A stretch of DNA of 64,000 nucleotides. Origin: Choristoneura fumiferana. Its lineage: Eukaryota; Arthropoda; Insecta; Lepidoptera; Tortricidae. Below are positions 33,701 to 45,640 of the stretch, one piece after another. Numbering within the stretch: position 1 is the stretch's first letter; each line of letters opens with the position of its first letter. The notes beneath the pieces were generated by a model. It was given only the letters and a program-made list of their open reading frames with translations, did no database searches and had not been told where the DNA came from. Position numbers and translations under genes: made by a program. The stretch is taken from NCBI RefSeq assembly GCF_025370935.1, contig NC_133491.1, positions 9,094,218 to 9,158,217 on the forward strand. The letters run 5' to 3'.

Positions 33701-36700
33701 CCGCTGCTTTTTCAGCGCCTCCATCTGCTTCTGGCGCTCCGCTTCGTCGGTGCTAAACGAAAAGTAGCTCACGCCGTGGATTCTTGCCTCTGAAATTTAA
33801 GTAGCAATTAAGAGAGCGTAGGTCTAAAGCCCAGTTTAGATATGAAAGAAATCGTGCAAGTTTTATTACAACGTGGTGCTCAATTAGCTACTTTAATCTC
33901 TTAAGCTTTTGGCTTCGCAATGTATTGTAACTTACATTTTCCTTGCAAGACTAAACTGGGCTCTTTTAGTAAAATTTGAATGTTTATTTGTGTAATATAA
34001 ATAGTTCGCCATATAACTAGCATTTTTTTTAATGACTTAATACTTTAAAACATCAACACAATGAAATAGTACAAACCGTCATAAAGTAGATCCTGATAGT
34101 GGATATCTTTATCTTTAGCAAGGAGTTCTCGTTCTTTCTCTTCCCATTTTTCGCGCAATGATTGCAAGTAGTCATTTGTTTTTTGTACTAACAGTGGTTT
34201 TTCAACTTGAGGCACTTCCTGAAACAAGACGCATTAAAATAAAAAAACCGGCCAAGTGCGAGCCGGACTCGCGTACCAAAGGTTCCGCTTCCGCACAAAT
34301 TTGTAGGTATTTATGAATATCCATTGTTAGCAAAGTGAGAGAAAGAATGAAATCATTAATTTGTGACAAAGTACGAAATAACAAAAATAAATTTAAATTT
34401 AAAAAAGTTATGTCACGATATGATCGCAAATTGCTGGTCTCAAAAAAGTAAAAAAAAGTAAGGGTAAGGGTAAGTGCTCTTCTAAGCAATATTTATGCAG
34501 TGTGAGACAAGGAAAAAAATTGATTTTCAGTTTTTTTTTATTGGTTGTGCTATAAAGCGGCTGCGTCGTTCACCTAATGCGGTCGCCGAATTTGTTTCAA
34601 ACTACTTCGGCGAACGAACGTCGTCTTTACATTAGTCTGTCCGTCTACTGCGGCCACCATATTAAGGTGGTGGCAGCTGTCGCTCGCCGAATGCGGCCGA
34701 CTACCGTGTTCTTTACACTTTTGCGGTCGCCGCGTGCAGCATGCTGCGAACGACTCAGTCTAAATGCCGCTTTAGTGCTATCTTCACTCTATGCTCACAG
34801 GTAATTCAGTTATGGCAATTTGTAAGGAAAAACCAAAATCAAAATCTCACAGGATAGGGAATTCTAATCTCAGGGAAACTGCTAATAATATATAAAATTA
34901 CATTTTCTGGCATTTCTTCAATCGGTTTTACTTGGTCCTTAATCATAGTCTGCATCAGTTCCTGGTCTCGTTTGATGTAAAGGTCTAAATCTGATTTAAG
35001 ACATTTGCGTGTCCTGCCAAGACAATCCGTGAATTCGGTCCTGGAGATAAAAAAAAAACAACAAAACATTATTATTAAAGATTTGAATTATTCTTATTAA
35101 TTATTTTCAGAAATTTTGGCAATAAGCTTTAAATTACTAAATGTTGCACCCACAATAATGAAATCACCCAGAGACCTTTTAGACACCAAAATTATTGATG
35201 CCTAGTGCCTACCCTGAGACAAAAACCAGCTAACCAAACCAATAAAACAAGGTTTGTATAAAAATTATATCAGTGCCATAGAAATATTGTACAATAATTT
35301 ACCATTCACTTTCAACTTCCTCATAGCTTTGATATGTTACATCAGTGTCCTGACTGGATTTACACTCAGGTTCCGGTTCCTGCTGCTTTTTAGTATTAAA
35401 GTCCACTAGAAATCTACCACTGAGTTCCGAATTGCCAGCACCATCTGCCAAATGTGCATACAACTCTGCTTTTTTTTCTAATGCCAATCTGAAAAGCAGA
35501 ATAAGTATGATTTATGGAGGAAAAAAAATATATATATTTTTTTTACTGTCAGATAGCAAATCGGTTCTGCAAGCTCTACAGATCAAAACAATGACATCTA
35601 AGCTAATACAAGTATTTCTCAAAAAGTTGTCCCATCATGAAATTGACAAGAAATAAATTTTGTCAAGAAATTATTAACCCTAAAGAAGAGATCATAGAAC
35701 ATAAAATATCCAAAATTTCTTGACGTCAGAAAAACATCCTCACAAGAGGAAAAAATCGTAATTTTGTAACCACATCAAAACTTTCTATTGGATCCAACAA
35801 CAAAGATTATCTGACTTTTTATCACTTTTACCACAAGGTTTCGTATATATTTTAAAACAATATTACTTATTTTTGTAGTGAAATAACTTCTGCGTTATTT
35901 TTTTTTAATAAGTAGACAACTGAAAAATTAAAAAAATCATCATGAAAAACATCTTTTTGAGAAATAATTCAATACTAATGCCATCAAGATCTAATGAGGA
36001 TAAGTGAGACAAACTCCACAACACTGCAATAAAAGGTTACAGTGGATTGCGAGGCAATAAAGCTGACAACCAATTGACTAGAGGGATTCTGCAATTAAGA
36101 CATAAACCCATATACCTCCAATACCTACAAGCAGTCGCACAAAATAGGTGCAACAAATCATCTAGTTTTAGTAAACAGAATGCTACTACCTTATGGACAA
36201 ACTAACAAATTCTTCGCAGACAGAGTTGCGAGCAACGGCTATTATATTATAGTAGCAATAATCTATATGTGAAATAATTAAATAATATTTCATCAGAAAT
36301 TTACTATCAATTTTGTTGTCAGCTAAACATGTAAGCTGCCAGCAATGTGAAACCTTAACCTATTACCACTCACTTTGACTTCCTACAGGCCTCCAGCTCA
36401 TCAGTGTCAACTGCTTTAAGATTGTCCTTGAAACTTCTTTTCCCTGGTTTCTCAGTATCTTTAACATTTTTAGCTTTAGCAACAGGAGGCTTATAACTGT
36501 CTACTCTATGTTGAGGCAAATGTTTCTTATCTTGTACTTCTTCTTGCTTCTTTAAAAGTTCTGCTTTTAAACTCAGCAACTAAAACACAATGGAAAGATA
36601 AGTACAAACAACAACAAATACAAAAAATAGATATGTTGTGGGATGACAAACTCACGGAAGATTTGTTGAACAAAATCTTTTTCGATCGTTGATCATTCAT
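30729..36700 (-). CDS. CCDC174: Coiled-coil domain-containing protein 174 orthologue
   Basis: Seven minus-strand exons join in frame: 36656-36700, 36374-36579, 35303-35488, 34902-35040, 34077-34218, 33565-33789 and 30729-31483, giving 565 aa. The start MNDQRSKKILFNKSS runs into LLSLKAELLKKQEE, which matches the vertebrate N-terminal SSLVDLKAELFRKQEE pattern. Later landmarks are ESEW-TEFTDCLGRTRKC, HYQDLLYDEARIHGVSYFSF and VRDWDIGKEG near the C-terminus, all in family order. Exon 6 encodes a long charged Ala/Arg/Glu helix and is strikingly GC-rich among AT-rich neighbours. The vertebrate protein is about 470 aa; the extra length is mostly C-terminal, rich in Pro, Lys and Glu. It is a nuclear protein linked to the exon-junction complex (known for the family). 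It is head to head with UbcD6, 608 bp between start codons, so a shared promoter is possible. Confidence 0.9.
31484..33564 (-). other. Intron 6 of CCDC174 (2.1 kb)
   Basis: Holds a degenerate retroposon around 31670-31930 (paired GAAGACTTGACTCAC and GAAGACCTGACTCAC segments) and a LINE-type tail at 31975-32160. The rest is AT-rich without recognisable features. Confidence 0.5.
31975..32160 (+). mobile_element. LINE-type 3' tail fragment
   Basis: Contains CTAGGGTGAATGAGCATTTA and GACGTGATTGTGGTCAAACG, matching the segment at 27265-27365. Confidence 0.5.
34242..34300 (+). repeat. CCGGCCAAGTGCGAGCCGG repeat fragment
   Basis: CCGGCCAAGTGCGAGCCGGA and CTCGCGTACCAAAGGTTCCG form the recognisable end of a widespread insect repeat. 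A matching fragment on the other strand is at 55324-55372, and larger relatives are at 40841 and 57146. Confidence 0.55.
34552..34785. mobile_element. GC-rich TIR element in a CCDC174 intron
   Basis: Edges ATAAAGCGGCTG and AATGCCGCTTTAG are inverted. The interior has repeated CGGTCGCCG words (AATGCGGTCGCCGAATTT, TTTGCGGTCGCCGCGTGC). Much more GC-rich than its surroundings and without coding sense. A non-autonomous DNA element is likely, with boundaries approximate. Confidence 0.5.
35543..36090 (+). pseudogene. Decayed LINE RNase H domain
   Basis: The plus strand encodes LSDSKSVLQAL near 35546, matching the (T)DS-x-S-x-L-x-AL motif of retrotransposon RNase H. Further on, near 36034, GYSGLRGNKADNQL matches the GHSGI-x-GNE-x-AD-x-LA motif. 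Stops and frame changes lie between. It sits antisense in the CCDC174 intron between exons 2 and 3. A Jockey- or R1-clade source is likely because those carry such RNase H domains. Confidence 0.6.
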
Positions 36701-37308
36701 TTTATGGTTACACTAAACTAATACTGCTTAACATAATAATATCATTTTACAAAACACCACAATTTAACGAAATTATGTTGTCAAGCAAGTCAGGAATCAG
36801 CGGGAATCAGCTGTTTATTGAATGAATCAATCAATTAAAATGTAAATGAAGATTGTTGCACAAATAATAAAATAAAATATCGTCGTTTTAAAGAGTGTGT
36901 GAAACGGGCCTGTCTGTCATTATGGAATGAAATTGAAGTGCACCAACATAACAACCTAAAGCTTGTACTTTTTAAGCTTGTACTACACGATACAACTGCA
37001 AATATTATCAAACAGGTGTCAAACAGGAAGTCTCCTTGAACATTGTCACAAGTGAACATAAAATGGCATGGCAACATTTCCTCGCGTCGCAACCAATTGC
37101 TAATTTCATGGTCATCTGACAACCATCTCACTGGCCGTGACGACAAAAATTTTTACACAATAGCTACCACCAACAAAGAATCTTTTGTGTACAGGACAAA
37201 CTGGTAGTAAATTACTGAAAATAGACTATATTAGAAGTTTTTTAACCTATTTACGCCCGTTAAGAATAATAATCATTTGAGTTAGTGTGATTGGTGCGTG
37301 AAATCGTA
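36701..37308. promoter_or_regulatory. Shared intergenic promoter region, CCDC174 / UbcD6
   Basis: 608 bp between the two divergent start codons must hold both promoters and 5' UTRs unless upstream exons exist. No TATA box is evident at a convincing distance from either start. The region is AT-rich and free of recognisable transposons. Confidence 0.4.
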
Positions 37309-40300
37309 ATGTCAACTCCTGCCAGAAGACGCCTGATGAGGGATTTCAAACGGTTTGTATCCCTGATCTTTACATCAATTCATATTTTTGTGACCTAAAT
37401 ACTTAGCAAAATGTAAACGTAAAGTTATATCCGTGTATTTCTTGAAAAAGTAGTGCTGAATCATCAAATTACATCACTGTCGTTTTCATCGATTTCTATT
37501 CTGTTCTACATATTTATCCTGCTATGAGTTATGTCTGGTCAAGTTCTGGGTGCCTTTTTGAGGGTGACCAACAGTCATTGACTCTAAAAGTAGAGCAAGC
37601 GACGTCACACGACGATATTACGTCGTTTATTGCTTGTTGCTACAATATGTAGGTTATCCAAATGAATTCTAGTACTCTTATACTCATTACAATGAGTGCC
37701 ATTGACAGACGTCTTCTTTGAACGACATCTAAAACGTACACTAACACTACCTAGGAAACTAGTCTCAGTCTTGTTTTATGCAAATGACATTGTATAGATT
37801 AATGTATTTTATCTTTATTATGTATTAAGTTAACAAAATGCGCCTACATGACAGCAAAAACCAAATTTGCTGTACAATACCTACATTTAATTTAGCAACT
37901 TGAAACTTATTCAAACAAAAAAAACTGCTTGTTTATAGTGTTTTTAAAGATGACCTAATTCTGTAAGTATTTTTAAGAAAACAACTAATAATTTGTTTAC
38001 AGTCTAATTAGGTCACATATTAAACTACTATATTCACTAATAAATAATAAAGGTGTTGATAATGTCAAGAACATAGAATTCTATTACCTATTATAAAATG
38101 ATTTGTATTTATTAGTAATACTTGCTCAATTAAACCTAAGTATCTATTATTATCATTATTTAGCGTAGAAGCAAAATAGTTGGCAGAGCCAATAATTCAT
38201 TATTTAACTTTTGATCCACCCACTTTAAACATTAATATAAATACTGAATAGCCTTGGCCTTATGTTTATTGATGTTTTGTTCAATTGAATATTTACCTAA
38301 ACCTAACAACAAAAACATTAAGGGTGTTCCAGGAAGTAGTGTCAAGCGAAAGTCTTAGAGTGAAAATCCACATGTGTCACAAGGAGATGATGCAGAGCTT
38401 ACATTGAGCATGAAGGTGTACATTTTTTTTTTTTTTTAATTTGTATATAAAACTATATATTTTTTTTGTTATACTGACATTATATAAATTAATTACTTCA
38501 TAATAAATATGAGTTGTAATTTTATTAGATAAGGGGGCAATAAGTTAAATGAGTGAGAATTTTCGACCCAATACATTTTGATTAAAATTTAGCATATGAT
38601 CCCTTAATGATAGACCAATAAAATTAATGGTGTATAGCTATTATAGTAAGGAAGTTATTGAAGTTGGTTCGAAAAAAAAGTTGTTTTTTTTTTAAATTGC
38701 TCTTGAATAGTCTTTGTAGCATTAAGTCTAGGCTCACTTTATGAAATTCTTTTTTTTTTTTAACAGTGGTCAGTATTACGTCTTTTTCTTTTATCATGTC
38801 ATATGATACTGTTATTCATCTCTTCATTAATAAAAAAAACAGGCAATCATCTCATTTATTGCAGTCAGTATGAGCAAATAGGTCTCAGTGGTCGCATTTT
38901 AGTAGAAAATTAGAAAAATGGCCATAACTCCTTAACTACAAAAAATATCAGAACATGCATGGGGGTGATTCGGGTGCCCCTTAAGGTCCTCTACCACTAG
39001 AATTTCGCTTGACACTACTTCCTGGGGCACCTGTATAACCAAAAGGTACTATGATAAACTTCTAAGTAGGTATACTTAAAACTGGAATTCAAGACCAAAA
39101 AAATCTACGACAATGTTGCCACTGAAATAAAATGTGTGTACATTCCTTTTTTTTAAAACACACGATAGAATATTATTTTTATTAGTAATTTCGACTCTAT
39201 AATTTAAAGTAGTAATTTTGTTTACTTACTTTTACATAAATACTAGGCGCCTGAATAAAAACTTAATTATTTCGTAATTTTTGGTTGAAAAACTGGTATT
39301 GTGCTTGTATTTCTTCAGGTATTCATAACATTTGGTGCAATAATTTACAATTAAGATAAAATCAAACTAATATTTGATTTAATTTTTTACATACATTTAG
39401 CTAATCAACAAAACCGCAGAGTAATAGTGTGTAGCGCGCTTTATGGGGTTTATGGTGGCTAAATATGGTGGTTAAAACTGTTAAAAAAAATATTTCATTT
39501 AACCTTTTCAAATTCCTTTCCTGTGATTTAATATGAGGCCTATTACTAAGACTCAGTTGTCCCTGCGATTCCGTGCCGTCACCGTTTTTTAAGCAGTGGT
39601 TTGGTCGCCCCTTATAAGGCACGGAAGAGGGAACCAATTAACTGCATAGATGTAGCTTATATTTTTCTGTTTTGCATATTCCAGCCTTCAAGAGGACCCA
39701 CCCACAGGTGTGTCGGGAGCACCCACCGACAACAACATAATGATCTGGAATGCTGTGATATTTGGACCCCATGACACACCCTTCGAAGATGGCACATTCA
39801 AACTGACCATCGAGTTCACAGAGGAGTATCCCAATAAACCACCCACGGTGCGTTTTGTCTCCAAAATGTTTCATCCAAATGTTTATGCAGATGGAGGAAT
39901 ATGTTTAGACATCTTGCAAAACAGATGGAGCCCTACATATGATGTATCAGCTATCTTAACTTCCATACAGGTAATTAAAACATTATATCTATTTTATTTA
40001 TGCAAATAAAACTTAGTGATCAGTTTCTATTAAAAATAAATAAATAAATATCGTGGGACACATGACACCAATCAACCTAGTCCCAAACTAAGCAAAGCTT
40101 GTACTATGGATACTAGGCAACGGATAAACATACTTATATAGATAAATACATACTTAAATACATATTAAACATCCAATACCCGAGAACAAGCATTTGTATT
40201 ATTCATACAAATATCTGCCACAGCTGGGAATCAAACCCGGGACCTCAAGCTTCGTAGTCAGGTCATCCGGTCGTCAAATAAACTAAAGGGCAACACACAC

Positions 40301-43300
40301 AGAAAGCGTGCGCGGGTCGGGTCGTGTCCGCCGCGTGAGCCGCGCGGATCGTTGTATTCACACAGAGAGCGGGTCGAACTCGCGACGGGCCCGCAGCGGC
40401 TATCAATGTTGCCAGTTTAGTGACTTAGTCCCTATAAGTGACGACTTTTGCTAAAATCTTAGCGACCGCAAAAAAGTTTTGACGAATAAAATGGTTTATC
40501 TGGCGACTTTTGGAGTACAAATTAAAACAGTTCTAGAACCAATAATAGATACGACATTTTTGTCAACTCGACACAGAATTATACAGTGTCGCGAGATATA
40601 TGTGGAAAACGACAAACGCGCTTGCGCACCAAGGTCAAACTTTATTTACTTACTTAATTAAATCCAATTTATGTAATGATGGGCGATGGATGAAATTTTA
40701 AAAGTGGCTGATTTTTTTTTATCGATAGGAATAAGCTTATACTAGTCAATGGAAAAAGTATCAGTACCAATTAATTAAAAAAATAAAATACTTAGATTTT
40801 ATTCACGCCAAAATAAACTAGTTACTGCGCATGAATACGGTTTTTAGGGTTCCGTAGCCAAAATGGCAAAAACGGAACCCTTATAGTTTCTTTCGCCATG
40901 TCTGTCTGTCTGTCTGTCCGTACGCGGCTTTGCTCAGGGACTATCAGTGCTAGAAAGCTGTAATTTTGCACGGATATATATGAAAACTATCCCGACAAAA
41001 TGGTACAACGAAAAATGAAGAAAAAATTTTTTTTGGTACCTCCCATAGACGTAAAGTAGGTTTTTTTTTTCTCATCCAACCCTATAGTGTGGGGTCTTTT
41101 AAATTAAAACCATTAGGGGGTTACTAAGACGATTTTTCGATTCAGTGATTTTTTTGCGAAATATTGAACTTTAAAGTACAAATTTTCATTAAAATCGAGT
41201 TTTAGGGATTTTTAACTTAAGCTTTAGGGATAAATATTTTTGAGAGTTGGTTACTCTGCTCTCGGCCCGCGCGCTGTTTGTGACGGCGGGCGACGGGCGC
41301 GGGCCCGCGCACGACCCGTCCCGCGCCCGACCCGCGCCCACGTTCTGTGTGAAGGCCGTCCATATACCGCCATGCAAATACGCCCGTCGCGGGCCCGCGC
41401 ACGACCCGCGCCCGCTCTCTGTGTGTGTTGCCCTTAAATATTTCTTATAATTTTATATTAGGTACCTTACTTTACTTAATATACAAGTGTAACTATAGAT
41501 AGAACATTATGAACTTTAAGATAGATCGTTGGTATAGATGATGATGATGATGATGATAGATGTATTTTTTCTCTTATTTTTTTTTTAAATTAATGTGCGA
41601 GTGTTTTGGTTTTGTACTGTAAACTTGCATGTGTTTTTATTCAATAAATCCATACTTAATATTATAAATGCGAAAATGTGTATGTTTGTCCGTCTTTCAC
41701 GTCGAAACGGAGCAACGGATCGACGTAATTTTTGGCATAGATAGTTTATGGGCCAGAGTGACATAGGCTACTTTTTATCCCGATAAAATGCACAGTTCCG
41801 ATAACCGAATTCTACGCGGGTGAAGCCGCGGGCAAAAGTTAGTAAAAAAATAAATACTTACAAAATTAGTTATAAACTTATTTAAAAAAAATTACCTGCA
41901 GCTTTATCTGCACCCGAGGGCATTGCATTTTTTTGAGATAAAAAGTAGCTTATGTAAATCTGCATTATTGTGGCTATCTGTTAGATATTTTTTAAATTGA
42001 TTTTACTTACAAATAAACACACAAATTTTACTTTGTTGTATTAATATAAATAAAGAATTGACACTGTAGTAGAAACTGATTCTCTTCTCTTTCAATTTAT
42101 TTTACATAGCCACAAAAATATTTCTATTGCTTCATAGATTAAACAAAAAAAAATGTGTGCCTTTCTCCAATCACCTATGTAATAACACGATGGCCACAGC
42201 ATTCTTTGTTATTGTGCTGCTGAGGCATCGTCCTGAACGTTATAGCATTGCGTGCTCCCTTACGGAGCCTTAATGATGTTGACAATTCTATACCTGTCTT
42301 TGAATTTCAAATTTCAGGTCCATTATAATATGTTATTCGATAAAATGCTTTGAGCTGTCCTATCCTATCCTATGTAGTTGTCAACCTTATTTATTACTTT
42401 GCCCTTCAAATCCAAAAAATAATGTAAAGCCAGGGATACACTAGAGAACAAAATATCCCACGACAAGTGTTGGCGACATGTCAAGCGAAGCCGGCCGATT
42501 TCGCCTGACATATCTGGCGACACCCGACGTCGTTGGCTACAATCATAGTATAAGAGAACAAGTATGCACACTCCGACCCTTTAGGAGACTTAACTGCCTA
42601 CTCCGGCGAGGACTCTTAGGGTTGTCTATCGATGTCTATTTTAGATTAATTAATTACCTACCGACAAATAATTTTAGTATGAAAGTTAACTTAAAATTGT
42701 CTTATATCTGTGTCTAGAGAAATCAGATTCTTTGCCGCTCTATTATTATTATTATACTAAATTTAAAAATATTATTTATAAATTCGCCGAAGTGGTGATG
42801 GCGACTGTGTAGTGTACATACTACTCATGTTTCCACATAATACTATAACTATATTTTAGTAGGTATCTATTACTTTTTGTGTCCTTGCACGAAACTATCA
42901 CACTAAACTTTATACTACTAATTACAACTATACCTAATACAAAAAATACGTAAGTACGAGTACGCGAACGTAAAAGGTGATCATCTCGCGAAGCGAGCGC
43001 AAGACGAGCGAGCTAAAATCAAAACGTACGGCACCGACGGCAGCGCAGCCTTGACTAAAGAAAACTTAATCCTTCTTAAATTATCAGTGTGTGCGTGCGG
43101 CGGGTGCGTGCATACCGGCGCCAACCGGCGCGCCCACATTTAAGCCGCGCGATGTACTTTTGTTCGTAGTGAACCTACTTTGTTCTCTTTTACTATGCTA
43201 CAATGTCATGTGTTGCATTGCAGTGCAAGACATTTGTCGCCAAGTGTATCCCTGGCTTAATGCAAATGCTAATACTTTGTTTGCATCCAATTGTTGCAAA

Positions 43301-43564
43301 CAGAGTTGTCAGTTATATATAGCATAATTAATATTGATTGTGAACATTATTATTTAATTATTAAACAGGTCTTTACATAAACGCTCGTAATATGAATATG
43401 AAATACAAAATGACATATTATTGTTTGTTTGTTTTCAGTCATTACTAAGTGATCCAAACCCTAATTCACCAGCGAACTCAATGGCAGCGCAACTATACAA
43501 AGAAAATCGGAGGGAGTATGAAAAACGGGTTAAAGCGTGTGTAGAACAATCATTTATTGATTAG
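37309..43564 (+). CDS. UbcD6: Ubiquitin-conjugating enzyme E2, Rad6/UBE2A type
   Basis: Exons 37309-37352, 39685-39970 and 43439-43564 join to 151 aa, the usual length of the animal family. It starts MSTPARRRLMRDFKR, identical to the human UBE2A start. The catalytic cysteine lies in ICLDILQNRWSPTYD, preceded by the HPN motif (FHPNVYADGG). The C-terminus EKRVKACVEQSFID agrees with the fly protein and lacks the long acidic tail of yeast Rad6. The enzyme accepts ubiquitin from E1 and works with Rad18-type E3s on PCNA during DNA-damage tolerance and with Bre1 on histone H2B (known for the family). Introns of 2.3 and 3.5 kb carry transposon remnants. It is divergent from CCDC174. Very secure call. 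Confidence 0.97.
38329..39025. mobile_element. TIR element in UbcD6 intron 1
   Basis: Perfect 23-bp inverted ends beginning CCAGGAAGTAGTGTCAAGCG (38329-38351 and complement 39003-39025), with weaker similarity for another ~8-10 bp outside. The ~700-bp interior is AT-rich with no transposase frame, so it is a non-autonomous DNA transposon. The CAGG-type ends and outer TA would suit Tc1/mariner, but this is not proven. Confidence 0.7.
40034..40268 (-). mobile_element. SINE family 2, minus-strand copy
   Basis: On the minus strand it shows a B-box-like GGTTTGATTCCC, then GCAGATATTTGTATGAATAA, GCCTAGTATCCATAGTACAA, GCTTTGCTTAGTTTGGGACT and a (TTTA)n tail. It retains more of the tRNA-like head than the copy at 9205. 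Confidence 0.65.
40286..41435. mobile_element. 1.15-kb TIR element with GC-rich ends
   Basis: The ends are AAGGGCAACACACACAGAAA and the complement ending TCTGTGTGTGTTGCCCTT. Next to each end lie extremely GC-rich blocks built of GCGCGGGTCGGGTCG / CGACCCGCGCCC words, and a second internal pair at the right side. The middle is AT-rich and holds a separate GGGTTCCGTAGCC repeat (40841-41225). No transposase is recognisable. Confidence 0.65.
40841..41225 (+). repeat. GGGTTCCGTAGCCAAAATGGC repeat, nested copy
   Basis: Starts TTAGGGTTCCGTAGCCAAAA, then GAACCCTTATAGTTTCTTTC, a (TGTC)n run (CATGTCTGTCTGTCTGTC), CATAGACGTAAAGTAGG and ATTTTCATTAAAATCGAG. The inverse copy at 57146-57850 shares all of these. 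It lies inside the TIR element at 40286-41435. Confidence 0.6.
41655..41850 (-). repeat. Retroposed repeat of the GCCCGCGGCTTCACCCGCG family
   Basis: Opposite-strand relative of 26446-27095. It runs from ATAAATGCGAAAATGTGTAT through GGAGCAACGGATCGACGTAA and GACATAGGCTACTTTTTATC to GGTGAAGCCGCGGGCAAAAG, apparently uninterrupted. Confidence 0.65.
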
Positions 43565-45171
43565 CAGGGTATGGGCGGGACCAGTGCTCCACGACAGGCC
43601 CGAGGGGTCTCCGACTCGTACCTCCATGTAAATTCATTCATTGGGACAACCATGTAAATTAAATAGTAATTACTCAACACAAACACCGTTTCAATAATAT
43701 ACCAATAAGATTTTTAGTACCTAATAATAAGAATTTAAAATTGAAGTCAATCATATTTTTTTATCATAGAGCCAAGCTAAGCTACATGCTTAATTCTAAT
43801 GAACAATATATAACACTGACTCCCGTGTTAAGTAAATACGAAAATTAATTTACAGATAATTGTAACACACTTCCCTGAAATCAAATGGGTGAATGTATAT
43901 TGATGTATCATTATTTCAGAATTTTATATAAATTGGTCTCAGCTAACTTCCTAATCTGCCCAACTAACTGTTTACTAATGTTAAGGCCAGCATCTTGTGC
44001 ATGAACTATAATATAACTACGTACATACAAATTATTTAAAAAAATATGCTTACGTTTATTCATGTATCAATGTAATTTTTATTGTTTGGCTTAAACAACT
44101 TTTAGGAGTCTACCTGCCGATGATAACTAACTAATACCGACTTAATTCTACTTGTCTAATTAAATTGCATCAAAAGCCTTGTATTTACATAAACAAAACC
44201 ATAATCAAGGCAACGCACTTTGCTAAAATATTGTAAAGATAGTACGTAAAGGTAGAAGTTAAATCATAAGAAGTGTCTGGTTAGTGTCTAAAAATTTAAA
44301 ATATCATGTTATGCAATAATTATATTAACGAATAATTATACAAAGAATTTGAAGGAACAATTTCATGTCCACACAACTTTGCAATGCCTTCTATAACATT
44401 GTTTACCTAAAAGAGTACCAGTCTTATGTTAACCCCTACATTTGGATAAAAAATAACAAAATGTTTTAAATGTAGTGTCAAGATTCTGCACAAATGTTTT
44501 CCTCGAGTCTCATTCTGGATGATTCCTCTACCAATGTCCCAATGGATATAATCTGAAATACTGTAGTGATTTTCTTGTTTTCTAATAATGCTAAAGTTTA
44601 AAATGAATGTCATAAAGGTTCCAAGGACGTTTTACGTATGTGTAATATTTGTCTTCTAGTAAAATATTATTTTCGGTTTTATAAGGCGTTTTTATTTACC
44701 CCTTCCGTTGCTCTACATAGCAGGGATCTTTGCTGAACGTGCTATTTTTGTGAAAACAATAATAATCTGACTGTGGCATGCCATCAAAGCTTAGACTTAG
44801 TTTTCATGCGGAAGAGTGGCGGAAGACAATAAAACTCGATGAATTGCAGACATTCGATCATTATCGACGTGCCCAATTATGTTGCGTGCCATTCGTCCGC
44901 CATCCCTGTCCTATCGGCGGTTTCAGATTATCGTTTTATACGCGCGTATAAGCAACAACTATACTGAGCGACAAAAAATCTGGCCCTCAAATGTATGCAG
45001 AATCGGTAATGTTGTATGAAGGGTGGGCCAAATTTTGTGTTAATTAAATAACTGAAAACCTCAAACCATAAATATATATACATATTTTTAAGTTAGTAGT
45101 TGATTACATTTATTTTTGAATATCTTCATTATTTTAAAAGATATTAGTGTGTTTTGCTGCCAGTAATTCTA

Positions 45172-45301
45172 CTTGTTGTTGTTTCTTTAAAAAAATTGGC
45201 TCTGTCCATCGGAGGACAATTTTGCCAGTGTCTAGTAGTTTTTGCCGTTGTACGGTAAAAAAATTCTAGAAAACGAAATATGAGAGGTAATGGTGGATGA
45301 A
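45172..45301 (+). repeat. Dispersed repeat GGCTCTGTCCAT, copy 2
   Basis: Matches 10901-11025 across GGCTCTGTCCAT, TTTTGCCAGTGTCTAGTAG and AATATGAGAGGTAATGGTGG. Confidence 0.6.
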
Positions 45302-45640
45302 ATAGGATGCACCAGTAATTCTACTTAATTTCTAACTCTACTCTCATGATTTGTACCTATTTGTCAGTTGCGCTTTGACGTTTTTAAAAGGAAATCACAC
45401 AGTGGCAGCAAACGGGCCGGACCTCGCTAAAATATTTAATTGGCGCCTGTTGCAGTCGCAACTTTTAGACTGGGCACAATAAAAAAGAGATTTAATAACA
45501 CAAACACAGCCTAATTTAAAACATACTGTAATCGATTCTACTCTCGATTCTGAGCAAACTACTTTCTGGTTTTCAGTTATTTAATTAACACCTTGTATTA
45601 AGCTCGTACCTATAAGCGCAGCGTGAGCGAGAACATATGT

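Larger units (their letters stand above)
39971..43438 (+). other. Intron 2 of UbcD6 (3.5 kb)
   Basis: Contains a SINE, a 1.15-kb TIR element, a retroposon copy and a (GAT)n run at 41537-41557, listed separately where clear. From 42425 to 42830 there is a GC-biased patch (AGCCGGCCGATTTCGCCTGA) that may be another DNA element. A second GC-rich patch lies near 43085-43160. Neither gives a credible exon. Confidence 0.5.

Noticed and set aside
43091..43327. 78-codon Cys-rich frame in UbcD6 intron 2
   Set aside because: It begins with GTG and not ATG, lacks convincing splice sites, and lies in a GC-rich patch that looks repeat-derived.
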